Assembly: GCA_947502765.1 (NCBI GenBank)
Contig: CANNBA010000012.1
Coordinates: 17,345 to 81,344, forward strand
Length of the DNA: 64,000 nt
Direction of reading: 5' to 3'
Source: BACL11 sp945865535
Lineage (GTDB): Bacteria > Bacteroidota > Bacteroidia > Flavobacteriales > BACL11
Position numbers and translations under genes: made by a program. The notes under the pieces were generated by a model. The model had not been told where the DNA came from. It saw only the letters and a list, made by a program, of their open reading frames with translations, and ran no database searches. Positions 46,442 to 55,253 of the stretch are shown here, one piece after another (position 1 is the first letter of the stretch; the number at the start of each line of letters is the position of its first letter).

Positions 46442-47389
46442 ATGAAAAAATTTGGAAAAATTGGATTAGCATTCGGAACAATATTATTGTTTGCATGCGG
46501 AGGTGGCAACGAAAAAGCAGCATTAAGTGGAAGTATCAGAATTGATGGATCTTCTACAGTTTACCCAATTACTGAGGCAATAGCTGAGGAATTTAGAGCC
46601 GATCAACCGGCTGTAAAAGTTACTATTGGAGTTTCAGGTACTGGTGGTGGATTCAAACAATTTGGAAAAGGGGAAATAGACATCTGTAATGCTTCTAGAT
46701 TAATAAAAAGCAAAGAGGCTGATGCTTGTTCTCAAAACAATATTGATCATATTGGACTTTCTGTCGCTTATGACGGTTTAGCGGTACTAGTACACCCAAA
46801 AAACACTTGGGTTGATCATTTTACAACAGCAGAACTAAATAAAATATGGAACCCAGCAGCTCAAGGAACTATCCTGTACTGGGATCAAATTCGTGAGGGA
46901 TGGCCCCATGAAGAATTACATTTGTTTGGTCCAGGTACTGCGTCAGGAACTTACGATTACTTTGCAGAAGTAATATGTGGGAAAGATGTGGGTACTCGTG
47001 GAGACTACACTGCCTCTGAGGATGATAATGTACTAGTTCAAGGTATTTCTACTGATAAAAATGGTCTAGGTTTTTTTGGACTAGCTTACTATCAAGAGAA
47101 TAAAGATAAATTAAAATTAGTAGGGATTGATAATGGCAGCGGGGTTATAGCTCCTTCAATGGAAACGGTTAGTAACGGAACCTACGCCCCATTATCAAGA
47201 CCAATTTTTATTTATGTTAGTAGTAAAGCTGCTGAGAATGCAGAAATTAACGAATTTGTAAATTACTATTTAGATATGGCTCCTTCATTAGTAGCGGAAG
47301 TAGGTTTTATTCCTTTAACTAATGATGAGTATGCATTAGAGAAAACAAAATATGCTGATTTTATTAAAAAATATTTTAAAACAAAATAA
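46442..47389 (+). CDS. pstS: Phosphate-binding lipoprotein PstS
   Basis: 315 residues. A lipoprotein signal (MKKFGKIGLAFGTILLFAC, lipobox FAC) anchors it. The substrate-binding fold shows IRIDGSSTVYPITEAIAEEF, VGVSGTGGGF-type residues (TIGVSGTGGGFKQF), FGPGTASGTYDYF and YTASEDDNVLVQGI, all PstS/SphX hallmarks; the Ser and Thr side chains there contact phosphate. It is the first gene of the pst operon. A long hairpin follows it before pstC. Confidence 0.95.
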   Translation: MKKFGKIGLAFGTILLFACGGGNEKAALSGSIRIDGSSTVYPITEAIAEEFRADQPAVKVTIGVSGTGGGFKQFGKGEIDICNASRLIKSKEADACSQNNIDHIGLSVAYDGLAVLVHPKNTWVDHFTTAELNKIWNPAAQGTILYWDQIREGWPHEELHLFGPGTASGTYDYFAEVICGKDVGTRGDYTASEDDNVLVQGISTDKNGLGFFGLAYYQENKDKLKLVGIDNGSGVIAPSMETVSNGTYAPLSRPIFIYVSSKAAENAEINEFVNYYLDMAPSLVAEVGFIPLTNDEYALEKTKYADFIKKYFKTK

Positions 47390-47432
47390 TTATAACCTAT
47401 TTTTTAGAATTGCTTAAGAATAGCTTTTCTTT

Positions 47433-47463
47433 AAATCCTGACAACTTTTAGTTGTCAGGATTT
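47433..47463 (+). terminator. Thirteen-pair hairpin between pstS and pstC
   Basis: AAATCCTGACAAC pairs perfectly with GTTGTCAGGATTT around a TTTTA loop. Only a weak T-run follows, so it may act as a partial terminator or 3' stabiliser that keeps pstS mRNA above pstCAB. Confidence 0.7.
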
Positions 47464-47477
47464 CTGCATTAATTAAT

Positions 47478-48356
47478 ATGAGTAAGAAGTCAGAAAAATT
47501 TATTGAATGGATACTAAAAGGTTGTGCACTTATAACCATCATGACCACTATTGGAATTATCTGGATTTTACTTTTCGAAAGTATCTCCTTTTTCAAAGAG
47601 GTCCCATTAAAAGATTTCTTAACAGATACTCAATGGACTCCATTATTTGCTGATAAACATTTTGGCATCATGCCTCTTCTTAGTGGAACACTTCTTACCA
47701 CTTTTATTGCAGTATCCATAGCATTGCCAGTGGGCTTAATTATTGCTGTTTACTTGAGCCAATATGCTCCAAATGGATTTCGAAAAACAGCAAAACCATT
47801 ATTAGAAATATTAGCAGCAGTCCCAACAGTTGTTTATGGATTTTTTGCTCTTGTCGTAGTAACTCCCTTTTTACAGAAACTAATTCCAAGTATGGCTGGT
47901 TTTAATGCATTATCTGCTGGAATTGTAATGGGGATTATGATTATTCCATTTATTAGTTCCTTGAGTGAAGATGCGCTACAAGCTGTACCAAAATCTTTGC
48001 GTGATGCTGCGTACGGATTAGGCTCTACTCGTTTGCAAACCTCATTTAAAGTAATGGTTCCAGCAGCAGCATCAGGAATTATTGTATCAGTAATACTCGC
48101 TTTTTCTAGAGCTATAGGAGAGACTATGATTGTAGCTATTGCTGCTGGTCAACAACCAAGATTAACAGCTAATCCATTGGTTCCTATCGAGACTATTACA
48201 ACTTATATTGTACAAGTTAGCTTAGGAGATGTCCCCCATGGGACCTTAGAATATAAAACCATTTTTGCAGCAGGTATAGCACTTTTTGTTTTTACTTTTA
48301 TATTAAACAACATTAGTTATTGGATAAGAATGAAATTCAGAGAGCAATATGACTAA
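47478..48356 (+). CDS. pstC: Phosphate ABC transporter permease PstC
   Basis: 292 residues, about six membrane helices. The permease loop EDALQAVPKSLRDAAYGLG (EAA-type) and LAAVPTVVYGFFALVVV mark it. It forms the channel with PstA. It overlaps pstA by 8 bases. An unusual trait is none; length is normal. Confidence 0.93.
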   Translation: MSKKSEKFIEWILKGCALITIMTTIGIIWILLFESISFFKEVPLKDFLTDTQWTPLFADKHFGIMPLLSGTLLTTFIAVSIALPVGLIIAVYLSQYAPNGFRKTAKPLLEILAAVPTVVYGFFALVVVTPFLQKLIPSMAGFNALSAGIVMGIMIIPFISSLSEDALQAVPKSLRDAAYGLGSTRLQTSFKVMVPAAASGIIVSVILAFSRAIGETMIVAIAAGQQPRLTANPLVPIETITTYIVQVSLGDVPHGTLEYKTIFAAGIALFVFTFILNNISYWIRMKFREQYD

Positions 48357-49206
48357 TTCAGTAAAAAATAGAGTTAAAGACAAAATCTTTGAATATATAG
48401 GTATCACCTGTACTCTATTAGGGCTAGTAATACTTGCCATATTTATTGGTAATATTTTAATAGATGGTTTAGCTAGAATTGATTGGGAATTCATGAAAAA
48501 TCTACCATCTAGAAAAGCTGCAAAAGCTGGAATTTTTACTGCATGGATTGGAACACTTTGGATACTAACTTTTACTTCCATCATAGCTCTTCCAATAGGC
48601 CTAGCCGCTGCAATTTATTTGGAAGAATACGTAAAGAAAGGCAAATTAGCATCTTTATTAGAATTAAACATCTCTAATTTAGCCGGTGTTCCTTCTATTA
48701 TTTATGGTTTATTAGGTTTAGAAATTTTTGTACGTGTATTTAAGATGGGAAATAGCATTTTAGCTGGATCATTTACTCTTGCCTTACTTATTTTACCAAT
48801 TGTCATTGTATCTACACGAGAAGCAATTAGAGCAGTACCACCAAGTATTAAGGCTGCCTCTTTTGCACTAGGAGCAAGCAAATGGCAGACTATTTGGCAT
48901 CAATTGCTACCAGCCTCTATGGGTGGTATTTTAACAGGAGTAATTTTAGCATTATCTAGAGCGATTGGAGAAACAGCTCCTCTTATTGTAGTTGGGGCAT
49001 TAGCTTATGTGCCATTTGCGCCATCATCACCAATGGATGAGTTTACGGTTATGCCTATGCAAATTTTTAATTGGATTTCGCGTCCACAACATGAATTCAC
49101 TATTAATGCAGCTGCAGCAATTATTATATTATTATTAATTACATTTGTGATGAATGGAATAGCAGTTTATATTCGTAATAAATGGCAAAAGAAAATTAGC
49201 TGGTAA
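48349..49206 (+). CDS. pstA: Phosphate ABC transporter permease PstA
   Basis: 285 residues with about six helices. NISNLAGVPSIIYGLLGLEIF, TREAIRAVPPSIKAASFALG and LSRAIGETAPLIVVGAL are PstA signatures, including the EAA loop that docks on PstB. It overlaps the end of pstC by 8 bases and precedes pstB by 6, consistent with translational coupling. Confidence 0.93.
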   Translation: MTNSVKNRVKDKIFEYIGITCTLLGLVILAIFIGNILIDGLARIDWEFMKNLPSRKAAKAGIFTAWIGTLWILTFTSIIALPIGLAAAIYLEEYVKKGKLASLLELNISNLAGVPSIIYGLLGLEIFVRVFKMGNSILAGSFTLALLILPIVIVSTREAIRAVPPSIKAASFALGASKWQTIWHQLLPASMGGILTGVILALSRAIGETAPLIVVGALAYVPFAPSSPMDEFTVMPMQIFNWISRPQHEFTINAAAAIIILLLITFVMNGIAVYIRNKWQKKISW

Positions 49207-49212
49207 AAAATT

Positions 49213-49980
49213 ATGAGAAAAGTACGCCAAAATATCTTTAATGTAAAAGGAGTTCATGTATATTATGACACTATGCACGCTTTAAAAAACATTAATATGG
49301 ATGTAGAAAAAAATAGTGTAACTGCATTTATAGGGCCTTCGGGGTGTGGAAAATCTACTTTGTTGCGAACCTTTAATCGAATGAATGATTATATAGAATC
49401 ATTTCGAATGGAAGGAGAAATTTTGATGAATGAACAAAGCATCTACAGCAATAACGTACAAGTAGACGAATTAAGAAAGACAATAGGAATGGTATTTCAA
49501 AAACCTAATCCATTTCCAAAAAGTATTTATGAAAATGTGATTTATGGCCTCAAAATTCAAGGAATAAAAGATAAAACCTTTCTTAACGAAAGACTAGAAA
49601 AATCTTTAACCCAGGCAGCTCTATGGGATGAAGTAAAAGATGATTTGCAAAAATCTGCTTTGGCTTTATCTGGAGGCCAACAACAACGTTTATGCATCGC
49701 TCGCGCATTAGCAGTTGAACCTTCTGTGTTACTTATGGATGAACCAACCTCAGCATTAGATCCTATTGCAACAGCAAAAATTGAAGGGCTAATAGATGAA
49801 TTAAAAGAATTTTATACTATTATAATTGTTACTCACAATATGCAACAAGCCAATCGCGTAAGCGATAATACTGCTTTTTTCTATATGGGCGATTTAATAG
49901 AATTCGGCAAAACAGAAGAAATATTCAAAAACCCTAAATTAGAACGTACTCAAAACTACATTACTGGTAGATTCGGATAA
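49213..49980 (+). CDS. pstB: Phosphate ABC transporter ATPase PstB
   Basis: 255 residues. Walker A GPSGCGKST, Q-loop in GMVFQKPNPFPKSIYENV, signature ALSGGQQQRLCIARALA and Walker B VLLMDEPTSALD are complete, and the PNPFP stretch after the Q-loop is typical of PstB. It powers phosphate import by PstCA. phoU follows after 10 bases. Confidence 0.96.
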   Translation: MRKVRQNIFNVKGVHVYYDTMHALKNINMDVEKNSVTAFIGPSGCGKSTLLRTFNRMNDYIESFRMEGEILMNEQSIYSNNVQVDELRKTIGMVFQKPNPFPKSIYENVIYGLKIQGIKDKTFLNERLEKSLTQAALWDEVKDDLQKSALALSGGQQQRLCIARALAVEPSVLLMDEPTSALDPIATAKIEGLIDELKEFYTIIIVTHNMQQANRVSDNTAFFYMGDLIEFGKTEEIFKNPKLERTQNYITGRFG

Positions 49981-49990
49981 TTTTAAAAAT

Positions 49991-50647
49991 ATGAAACTAA
50001 TAGAACAAGAAATAAAAGACTTAAAACAAGAGCTACTAAGTATGTTCTTAGCCGTAAATAACCAATTAGTTAAAAGCGGGCAGGCTTTTTTAAATTTCGA
50101 TAAAGATATCGCTTCTGAAATTTCTAATTCAGAGAAACGTATTAATGCTTTGGAATTAAAAATTGATAAAGATTGTGAAAATATTTTAGCATTACACTCT
50201 CCGATATCTATTGATTTGCGATTTGTCTTATCCGTATTTAAAATCAATCATGAACTAGAACGAATAGCTGACATTGCAGATGGTATTGCTGCTTATGTTA
50301 ATGATTTAACCACCCCATTTCCAGAAAACGCTATCAATGATGTGCGAATTACTGAAATGTTTGGTCAATGTAAAGCGATGATGGAAAATGTTATAGAAGC
50401 TTTTGAAAATGAAGATACCGCTGTTGCTCGGAAAGTATTTAAACAAGATGAATTATTAAATGCTATTAATAAAGAAGGCAGTAGCAATATAATTAAAAAT
50501 TACAATGAAAAAGATGCAAAAGCATTGTTTTTTTTATTGTCAAGTGTAAGGAAATTAGAGAGTGTTGGTGATTTAACAAAAAATATTTCTGAAGAACTAA
50601 TTTTTTCTATCGAATCTAAAGTTGTTAAGCACAAAAAAAATAAGTAA
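49991..50647 (+). CDS. phoU: Phosphate signalling protein PhoU
   Basis: 218 residues, all helical: two three-helix PhoU bundles, the first around 10-105 (LELKIDKDCENILALHSPIS, FKINHELERIADIADGIAAY) and the second around 115-210 (LSSVRKLESVGDLTKNISEE). The E-R-I-A-D and E-x-V-G-D metal-binding segments are in place. It links PstB activity to PhoR signalling. It is the last gene of the pst operon. Confidence 0.94.
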   Translation: MKLIEQEIKDLKQELLSMFLAVNNQLVKSGQAFLNFDKDIASEISNSEKRINALELKIDKDCENILALHSPISIDLRFVLSVFKINHELERIADIADGIAAYVNDLTTPFPENAINDVRITEMFGQCKAMMENVIEAFENEDTAVARKVFKQDELLNAINKEGSSNIIKNYNEKDAKALFFLLSSVRKLESVGDLTKNISEELIFSIESKVVKHKKNK

Positions 50648-50744
50648 TTACAGGCATAAATATTTGAAAAGCAGATGGATTCCGCTTAACTGGATTATTT
50701 TGGCATTTCAAAGACTTTCTTTATATAAAAAGAATACTAATAAA

Positions 50745-50801
50745 TTAACAATAGCTTAACACAAATAGTGCAATAAAATAATATTAACTTCATAATAACT
50801 T
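50745..50801 (+). promoter_or_regulatory. Two Pho-box-like heptamer pairs upstream of the porin gene
   Basis: TTAACAA at 50745 and TTAACAC at 50756 are 11 bp apart; TTAACTT at 50784 and ATAACTT at 50795 are also 11 bp apart. They match the array between phoB and pstS, on the coding strand, directly ahead of the -7 element at 50804. Confidence 0.6.
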
Positions 50802-50803
50802 TA

Positions 50804-50811
50804 TACTTTTG
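50804..50811 (+). promoter_or_regulatory. -7 promoter element of the porin gene
   Basis: TACTTTTG matches TAnnTTTG, 24 bases before the ATG at 50836 and a few bases after the second heptamer pair. Confidence 0.68.
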
Positions 50812-50835
50812 ATGAAAATTAAATTTTAAAAAACT

Positions 50836-51795
50836 ATGAAAAAAACAATTTTATTACTTAGCGCAGCATTTATCACAGTAGCTAGTGCTTCTGCCCAAGA
50901 AGGAAAGCCTTCAGTTAAAATCTTCTCTAATTTCAATTATGACATGTCAACAGAAGAAGATGAAAATGCATTTAAAGCATTTGAAATTAAAAGAGCCTAC
51001 TTAGGCTATTCGTACAAAATAGATGACCAATTCTCAACTGAAATTACTTTTGATGTAGGTAAAAATGATGAGGGAAGTTCATATACAGCATTTTTAAAAA
51101 TTGCATCTTTACAATGGAAAGCTTGTGATGAACTAAGTATTAACTTTGGAATGGTTGGAACAAAAAATTTCAAGTTTATGGAGGGAGCTTGGGGAAGAAG
51201 ATATGTTGAAAAATCTGCTCTAGATAAATACAAATGGGCAAGTTCTGCTGATGTTGGAGTTACGACAGATTATACATTTTCTGATAAAATCAGTTTGGAT
51301 GCACAGGTAATAAATGGAGAAGGATTCAATAAACTCCAAGATTCAAACGGATTGTTTAGAGGAGGATTAGGACTAACCTATAAAGTTAATGAAAGTTTAT
51401 CCTTAAGAGTGCAACAAGATCTTTCGCCAAGACCATTATATGATGATATGAGCGCCTCTCAAACAATTACCACAGGTGCAATTTCTTACACCAGCAACAA
51501 CATTACAATTGGAGCCGAAACTAATATGATGAGAAACTCTGGTAATGTTAAAGATGCTGAACAAGATATGATGTCTATTTATGGAGCCTACAAAATGTCG
51601 GACAAATACACTGTTTTTGCAAGACATGATGATGCTTCAAAAACAAAAGAGCAGGGGAGCTTTACTGTTTACGGTATTGAAAGAAAAATGGCAAAAGGTG
51701 TTACTGTTGCATTAAACTTGCAATCTTGGACTGATTCAGCTGAAGGATCAGAAGCTGAAAACACACTATTTTTAAACTTAGAATACAAATTTTAA
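50836..51795 (+). CDS. Outer-membrane porin, probably phosphate-regulated
   Basis: 319 residues. A signal peptide (1-21, ending ASASAQ) is followed by amphipathic strands (VKIFSNFNYDM, AFEIKRAYLGYSYKI, FSTEITFDVG) and a terminal Phe (NTLFLNLEYKF), as in OprO/OprP-type porins. The position behind pstSCAB-phoU and the heptamer repeats upstream make uptake of phosphate or phosphorylated compounds likely. The 3' end of the gene is repeated as a relic at 61217-61279. The substrate is inferred. Confidence 0.78.
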   Translation: MKKTILLLSAAFITVASASAQEGKPSVKIFSNFNYDMSTEEDENAFKAFEIKRAYLGYSYKIDDQFSTEITFDVGKNDEGSSYTAFLKIASLQWKACDELSINFGMVGTKNFKFMEGAWGRRYVEKSALDKYKWASSADVGVTTDYTFSDKISLDAQVINGEGFNKLQDSNGLFRGGLGLTYKVNESLSLRVQQDLSPRPLYDDMSASQTITTGAISYTSNNITIGAETNMMRNSGNVKDAEQDMMSIYGAYKMSDKYTVFARHDDASKTKEQGSFTVYGIERKMAKGVTVALNLQSWTDSAEGSEAENTLFLNLEYKF

Positions 51796-51818
51796 TAAAC
51801 AAAAGAATTTTATTAAAA
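51755..51818 (+). repeat. 63-bp direct repeat, left copy (porin 3' end)
   Basis: The last 40 coding bases, stop and next 23 bases of the porin gene match 61217-61279 with three differences. The two copies bracket 51819-61216. Confidence 0.85.
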
Positions 51819-51972
51819 AGTTCGAACTATGGCAAGAGAGGCCTACTATGTATATATTACAAAAAAAACACCTATTTCATAAGTGTTTTTTATACAAAAA
51901 GACAAAAAGAATAAGTTCTTTTAATTGTTTTCGGAGTTATTTAACCAATGAACCTTAGTGCACTAAGGCCTA

Positions 51973-52083
51973 CTAACAATGTCTTTTTTTGAAGTATTTT
52001 TTATGCTCTTTTCTGTCTTTAATTACTTGAGTTATTATTAATAAAAGGAAGCTTGCACAATATGTTATTTCTAAAACCATCAT
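51973..52083 (-). CDS. Predicted 36-residue membrane peptide
   Basis: From tandem ATGs at 52078-52083 the frame reads MMVLEITYC, then a hydrophobic helix ASFLLLIITQVI, then a basic tail KDRKEHKKYFKKRHC and stop. One membrane helix with a positively charged cytoplasmic end is typical of bacterial small membrane proteins. A -7 element (TAATTTTG, minus strand, 52097-52104) lies 13 bases upstream. It is between two genes of the phosphate region. No family is recognised; coding is inferred from helix, tail and promoter. Confidence 0.45.
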   Translation of the reverse strand: MMVLEITYCASFLLLIITQVIKDRKEHKKYFKKRHC

Positions 52084-52096
52084 TTTTTATTTATGA

Positions 52097-52104
52097 CAAA
52101 ATTA
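52097..52104 (-). promoter_or_regulatory. -7 promoter element for the 36-residue ORF
   Basis: Minus-strand TAATTTTG matches TAnnTTTG and is correctly spaced for a short leader to the ATG at 52083. Confidence 0.5.
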
Positions 52105-52277
52105 CTCAGTTATAGACTTTTATATTTTACCAAAATGTTATCAAATAATTATTAAATGTGAAAAGATATATTTAAAAATAAAAATCTTTCGGTATTATAG
52201 TTTTTATAAATTTAAATTTTTTGCTCATTCTTTATTTACTAAATATCTGAAAATACATTAGTAAACTATTATTAATG

Positions 52278-55142
52278 CTATTTTAAGTTATAAGATAAAG
52301 TAAAATAAAACTCTCTTCCGTAATCATAACTGCTATAAATTTCTTCTCGTGCATTAAAAGAGTCGGTAATTAGTTGCTTTTTAGAATCTAAAATGTTTTT
52401 CGAGCCAAAACTTATTGTCATTCTATTTTTAACACCTAGCTTTTTACTTACACTTAAGTTTAAACTATGGAATGGAGAAGAATAAATATCTGGCTCCCTA
52501 TTAATTGAAACAACAGACAAAGTTCTTCCTTGAACATTATAAAAAATTCCAAGTTCAAGATTATTTTCAGTATTTGTATAGTTAAAACCAGCGTTAATCA
52601 GATATGGGGCTTGTCCTTGCATGACTCTATAAGGCTTATTATTTTTTGATATGCCTAAAGCGTCAAAAAGCCTGTCTTGAATATCGTCATTATTAGTGAG
52701 AGACTCTCCATCTCTTAAATTATCTTCTTTAGATGATAATTCATCTCCAAATAAATATGTTCTTGAAGAAATAAATGAGGTATTAAAACTGAAACTAAAA
52801 GAATTTATAATATCGGAAATAAATTTAAGTTCTGATTTTACTTCAAATTCAAGCCCCTTTATATCAGAAGACTTCGCATTTACAGGTTGAATATTATCTT
52901 CATCTGATTTAAATTTTGTTAATTCAATTGCATTCTCTAATCTTTTATAAAAAAAGCTAAATGTTGCAGAATTATTTTTTTCACCGTATAATTCATATCT
53001 TAAATCAAAATTATTAATTCTAGTTGGCAACAAATCTATATTCCCATTAAAAGTAGTTCCGGAAATAACATCATAGATTTGAGCTAAAGATTTTTCTTTA
53101 AATGAAGGCCTTGCAGTTGTTTGAAAAAAAGCTGATCTTAATTTTCTTTGGTTATTAGATTCATAAACAAGATTTAAAGTAGGATAAAAACCTAAGTCAT
53201 CAATAACTTTAACATTATTATATACTTCATTTTCTTGATTTTCTCCTGTAAAAAATTGATTGTAATATTCAATTCTTAATCCTGCTATTGTTTTTAAAGA
53301 CGGTAAAAGATAGAATTCTTCAGAAAAATAAGGGGCAATATTAAATTGAACTCCTGTATATTGATTGCTAATTTGTGAACCGCCAGAATGAAAAAAACCA
53401 CCAGGTAAATTATTAATTGATAATTCATTCACTAATTCATCTGGTCTACCAGTATATGTATTAGATTCTCCAGTTAAGGTATATTTTATTACATTATATT
53501 CTCTTACTTTATAAGTATAGTAAATGCCAGTATTTAATTTAGCTTCCCTGCCTAAAATTGAGTGGTTAAAAAGCAAATTATTAGAAACAGCAAAATTCAT
53601 TTCATCCAGATATCTCCATGTTCTAGTAGGACTACCTGCATTACTTGGGTCAATTATATACCCAGTGTCAGTACCATTTATTATAACTTCATAAGGGATT
53701 TCTCTAACATCTTTATCTCTAATCTTTGATAATGTTGGCGCAATCTTCCAATTGTAAACTAATTTATTGTCATTAAATGTATGGTTGCCTTCAAGAAGTA
53801 AATTAGTTAAAGACCTTTCTGAGTAATCTAAAATATCTGTTTTTACAGTATTTACGTTACTTTTAAAATTTTGAGATACAAATAAACCTGCTTTTGATTC
53901 ACCATTTTGAAGGTGTAATAAATTAATTTTGTAAGATGAGTTTTCAACTTTAAGACTAGCACCTCCCATTAAAGAAACAGAAGCGTTATTTACACCAAGT
54001 TGACCAGTAGTTTTTTTATTAGCATCTAGATTGAAAATTAGTGAATCAGGATTTTTTTCCCATCTATTTTCAATTTTATTGTTATAAAATTCAAATGTTT
54101 TTTTATATGAAAAAGCGCCTATGTATCCTAATTTATGTTTTTTTAATAACATTTGATTTCCAAAAGAATATGAAAAACTTCCATCAATTAGACTCATTTT
54201 TTTTGAAACTGAAAGATTTTTTGAAAATGAATTGTTAATATTCAACATTCTATCACGGTCAGTTATAATATCAATTGGCCGAGTAATCTCATTTGTAGAA
54301 ACAGGAAGTGCTCTTACTCCTGCATCAAAACCTAGAAAATCTGTAGAACTTCCATCATAGGATAAAAAGTTAGAGTTAAATGAAGATGAAGGATTATAAT
54401 TTAGTCCAATAGAAAAGTTTGAAAATGCAACATCAGGAAAAGATTTTGTTTCAACATCTACAATTCCACCAGTAAAATCAGCTGGAAGATTTGCTGAAAA
54501 AGATTTTAAAATTTTTATATTATCAATAATATTTGTTGGAAAAATATCCATTTGAATTGCATTTCTATCAGGATCTAAACCTGGTATATCCATGCTATTT
54601 AACTGAGTTTTAGTATATCTATCACCAAGGCCTCTAATATATACATATTTACCTCCCTCTATAGAGACCCCAGGAATTCTTTTAGCAGCAGCAGCTGCAT
54701 TTCCATCTGCAGATTTTTTAAATGATTGAGATGAAATTGCATCCATTAAAATTGGTGATCTCTTTTTAACAGTTAATAAAGCGCTCTCAGTGCTTCTTTC
54801 AACAACAGCAGATATAGTAACAGTATTTAAACTTATAGCATTTGCTGATAATTGAATTAATTTTAAAACATTCACATTATCTGATTTAATAATTACATCA
54901 GTAACCTGAATAGGATTGTATCCAATAAAGGATATTGTTAGTGTATAGGTTCCTGCAGGCGCACTTATTTGAAATTTCCCATCAAAATCAGTAGATGCTC
55001 CATAACTTGTTCCTGCGATACCAATATTTGCCGCAAACATTGGCTCTCCAGTTTCATCAATAATAGTACCTTTAACAATCCCATTTTGACTGTAGGCTAT
55101 TAGATGTAATACAATTAATCCTATTGTGTAAATATATTTCAC
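52278..55142 (-). CDS. TonB-dependent receptor with N-terminal carboxypeptidase-like domain
   Basis: 954 residues. Signal peptide (about 1-18, ending AYSQ), then a CarboxypepD_reg-like domain (KGTIIDETGEPMFAANI, ASTDFDGKFQISAPAGTY), a plug with RIPGVSIEGGKYVYIRGLGD, DIFPTNIIDNIKILKSFS and GGIVDVETKSFP, and a 22-strand-size barrel ending YDYGREFYFTLSYNLK. It imports a bound substrate using TonB energy. No SusD partner is present; instead a beta-helix lipoprotein gene lies upstream on the same strand. Phosphate-related cargo is suggested by the neighbourhood only. Confidence 0.9.
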   Translation of the reverse strand: MKYIYTIGLIVLHLIAYSQNGIVKGTIIDETGEPMFAANIGIAGTSYGASTDFDGKFQISAPAGTYTLTISFIGYNPIQVTDVIIKSDNVNVLKLIQLSANAISLNTVTISAVVERSTESALLTVKKRSPILMDAISSQSFKKSADGNAAAAAKRIPGVSIEGGKYVYIRGLGDRYTKTQLNSMDIPGLDPDRNAIQMDIFPTNIIDNIKILKSFSANLPADFTGGIVDVETKSFPDVAFSNFSIGLNYNPSSSFNSNFLSYDGSSTDFLGFDAGVRALPVSTNEITRPIDIITDRDRMLNINNSFSKNLSVSKKMSLIDGSFSYSFGNQMLLKKHKLGYIGAFSYKKTFEFYNNKIENRWEKNPDSLIFNLDANKKTTGQLGVNNASVSLMGGASLKVENSSYKINLLHLQNGESKAGLFVSQNFKSNVNTVKTDILDYSERSLTNLLLEGNHTFNDNKLVYNWKIAPTLSKIRDKDVREIPYEVIINGTDTGYIIDPSNAGSPTRTWRYLDEMNFAVSNNLLFNHSILGREAKLNTGIYYTYKVREYNVIKYTLTGESNTYTGRPDELVNELSINNLPGGFFHSGGSQISNQYTGVQFNIAPYFSEEFYLLPSLKTIAGLRIEYYNQFFTGENQENEVYNNVKVIDDLGFYPTLNLVYESNNQRKLRSAFFQTTARPSFKEKSLAQIYDVISGTTFNGNIDLLPTRINNFDLRYELYGEKNNSATFSFFYKRLENAIELTKFKSDEDNIQPVNAKSSDIKGLEFEVKSELKFISDIINSFSFSFNTSFISSRTYLFGDELSSKEDNLRDGESLTNNDDIQDRLFDALGISKNNKPYRVMQGQAPYLINAGFNYTNTENNLELGIFYNVQGRTLSVVSINREPDIYSSPFHSLNLSVSKKLGVKNRMTISFGSKNILDSKKQLITDSFNAREEIYSSYDYGREFYFTLSYNLK

Positions 55143-55202
55143 TATTATCTGATTTCTAAATTTATATTAACTTAACTTTTATTTAATATTTCTTTTATAT
55201 CT

Positions 55203-55233
55203 TAAAAAAAAAGCCCTGAGCTAAGGGCTTTCT
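55203..55233 (-). terminator. Intrinsic terminator after the lipoprotein gene
   Basis: AAAGCCCT / AGGGCTTT stem with a six-base loop; on the minus strand it is followed by a T-run. It separates the lipoprotein from the receptor gene, so readthrough or a separate weak promoter (TAAATTTA near 55165) would be needed for the receptor. Confidence 0.85.
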
Positions 55234-55253
55234 TTTTAAGAGATTTTTGATGT

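Larger units (their letters stand above)
51796..52277. other. Gap between porin and TonB-dependent receptor genes
   Basis: It holds a 10-bp palindrome (AGTTCGAACT, 51819-51828), a weak hairpin with T-run (AACAC / GTGTT near 51870-51890) that could end porin transcription, and a 36-codon minus-strand ORF with its own -7 element. The rest, 52105-52277, is very AT-rich and shows nothing I can name. Confidence 0.6.

Noticed and set aside
51819..51828. AGTTCGAACT as the T-loop of a tRNA
   Set aside because: No acceptor, D or anticodon arm can be built on either side here or at 57700.
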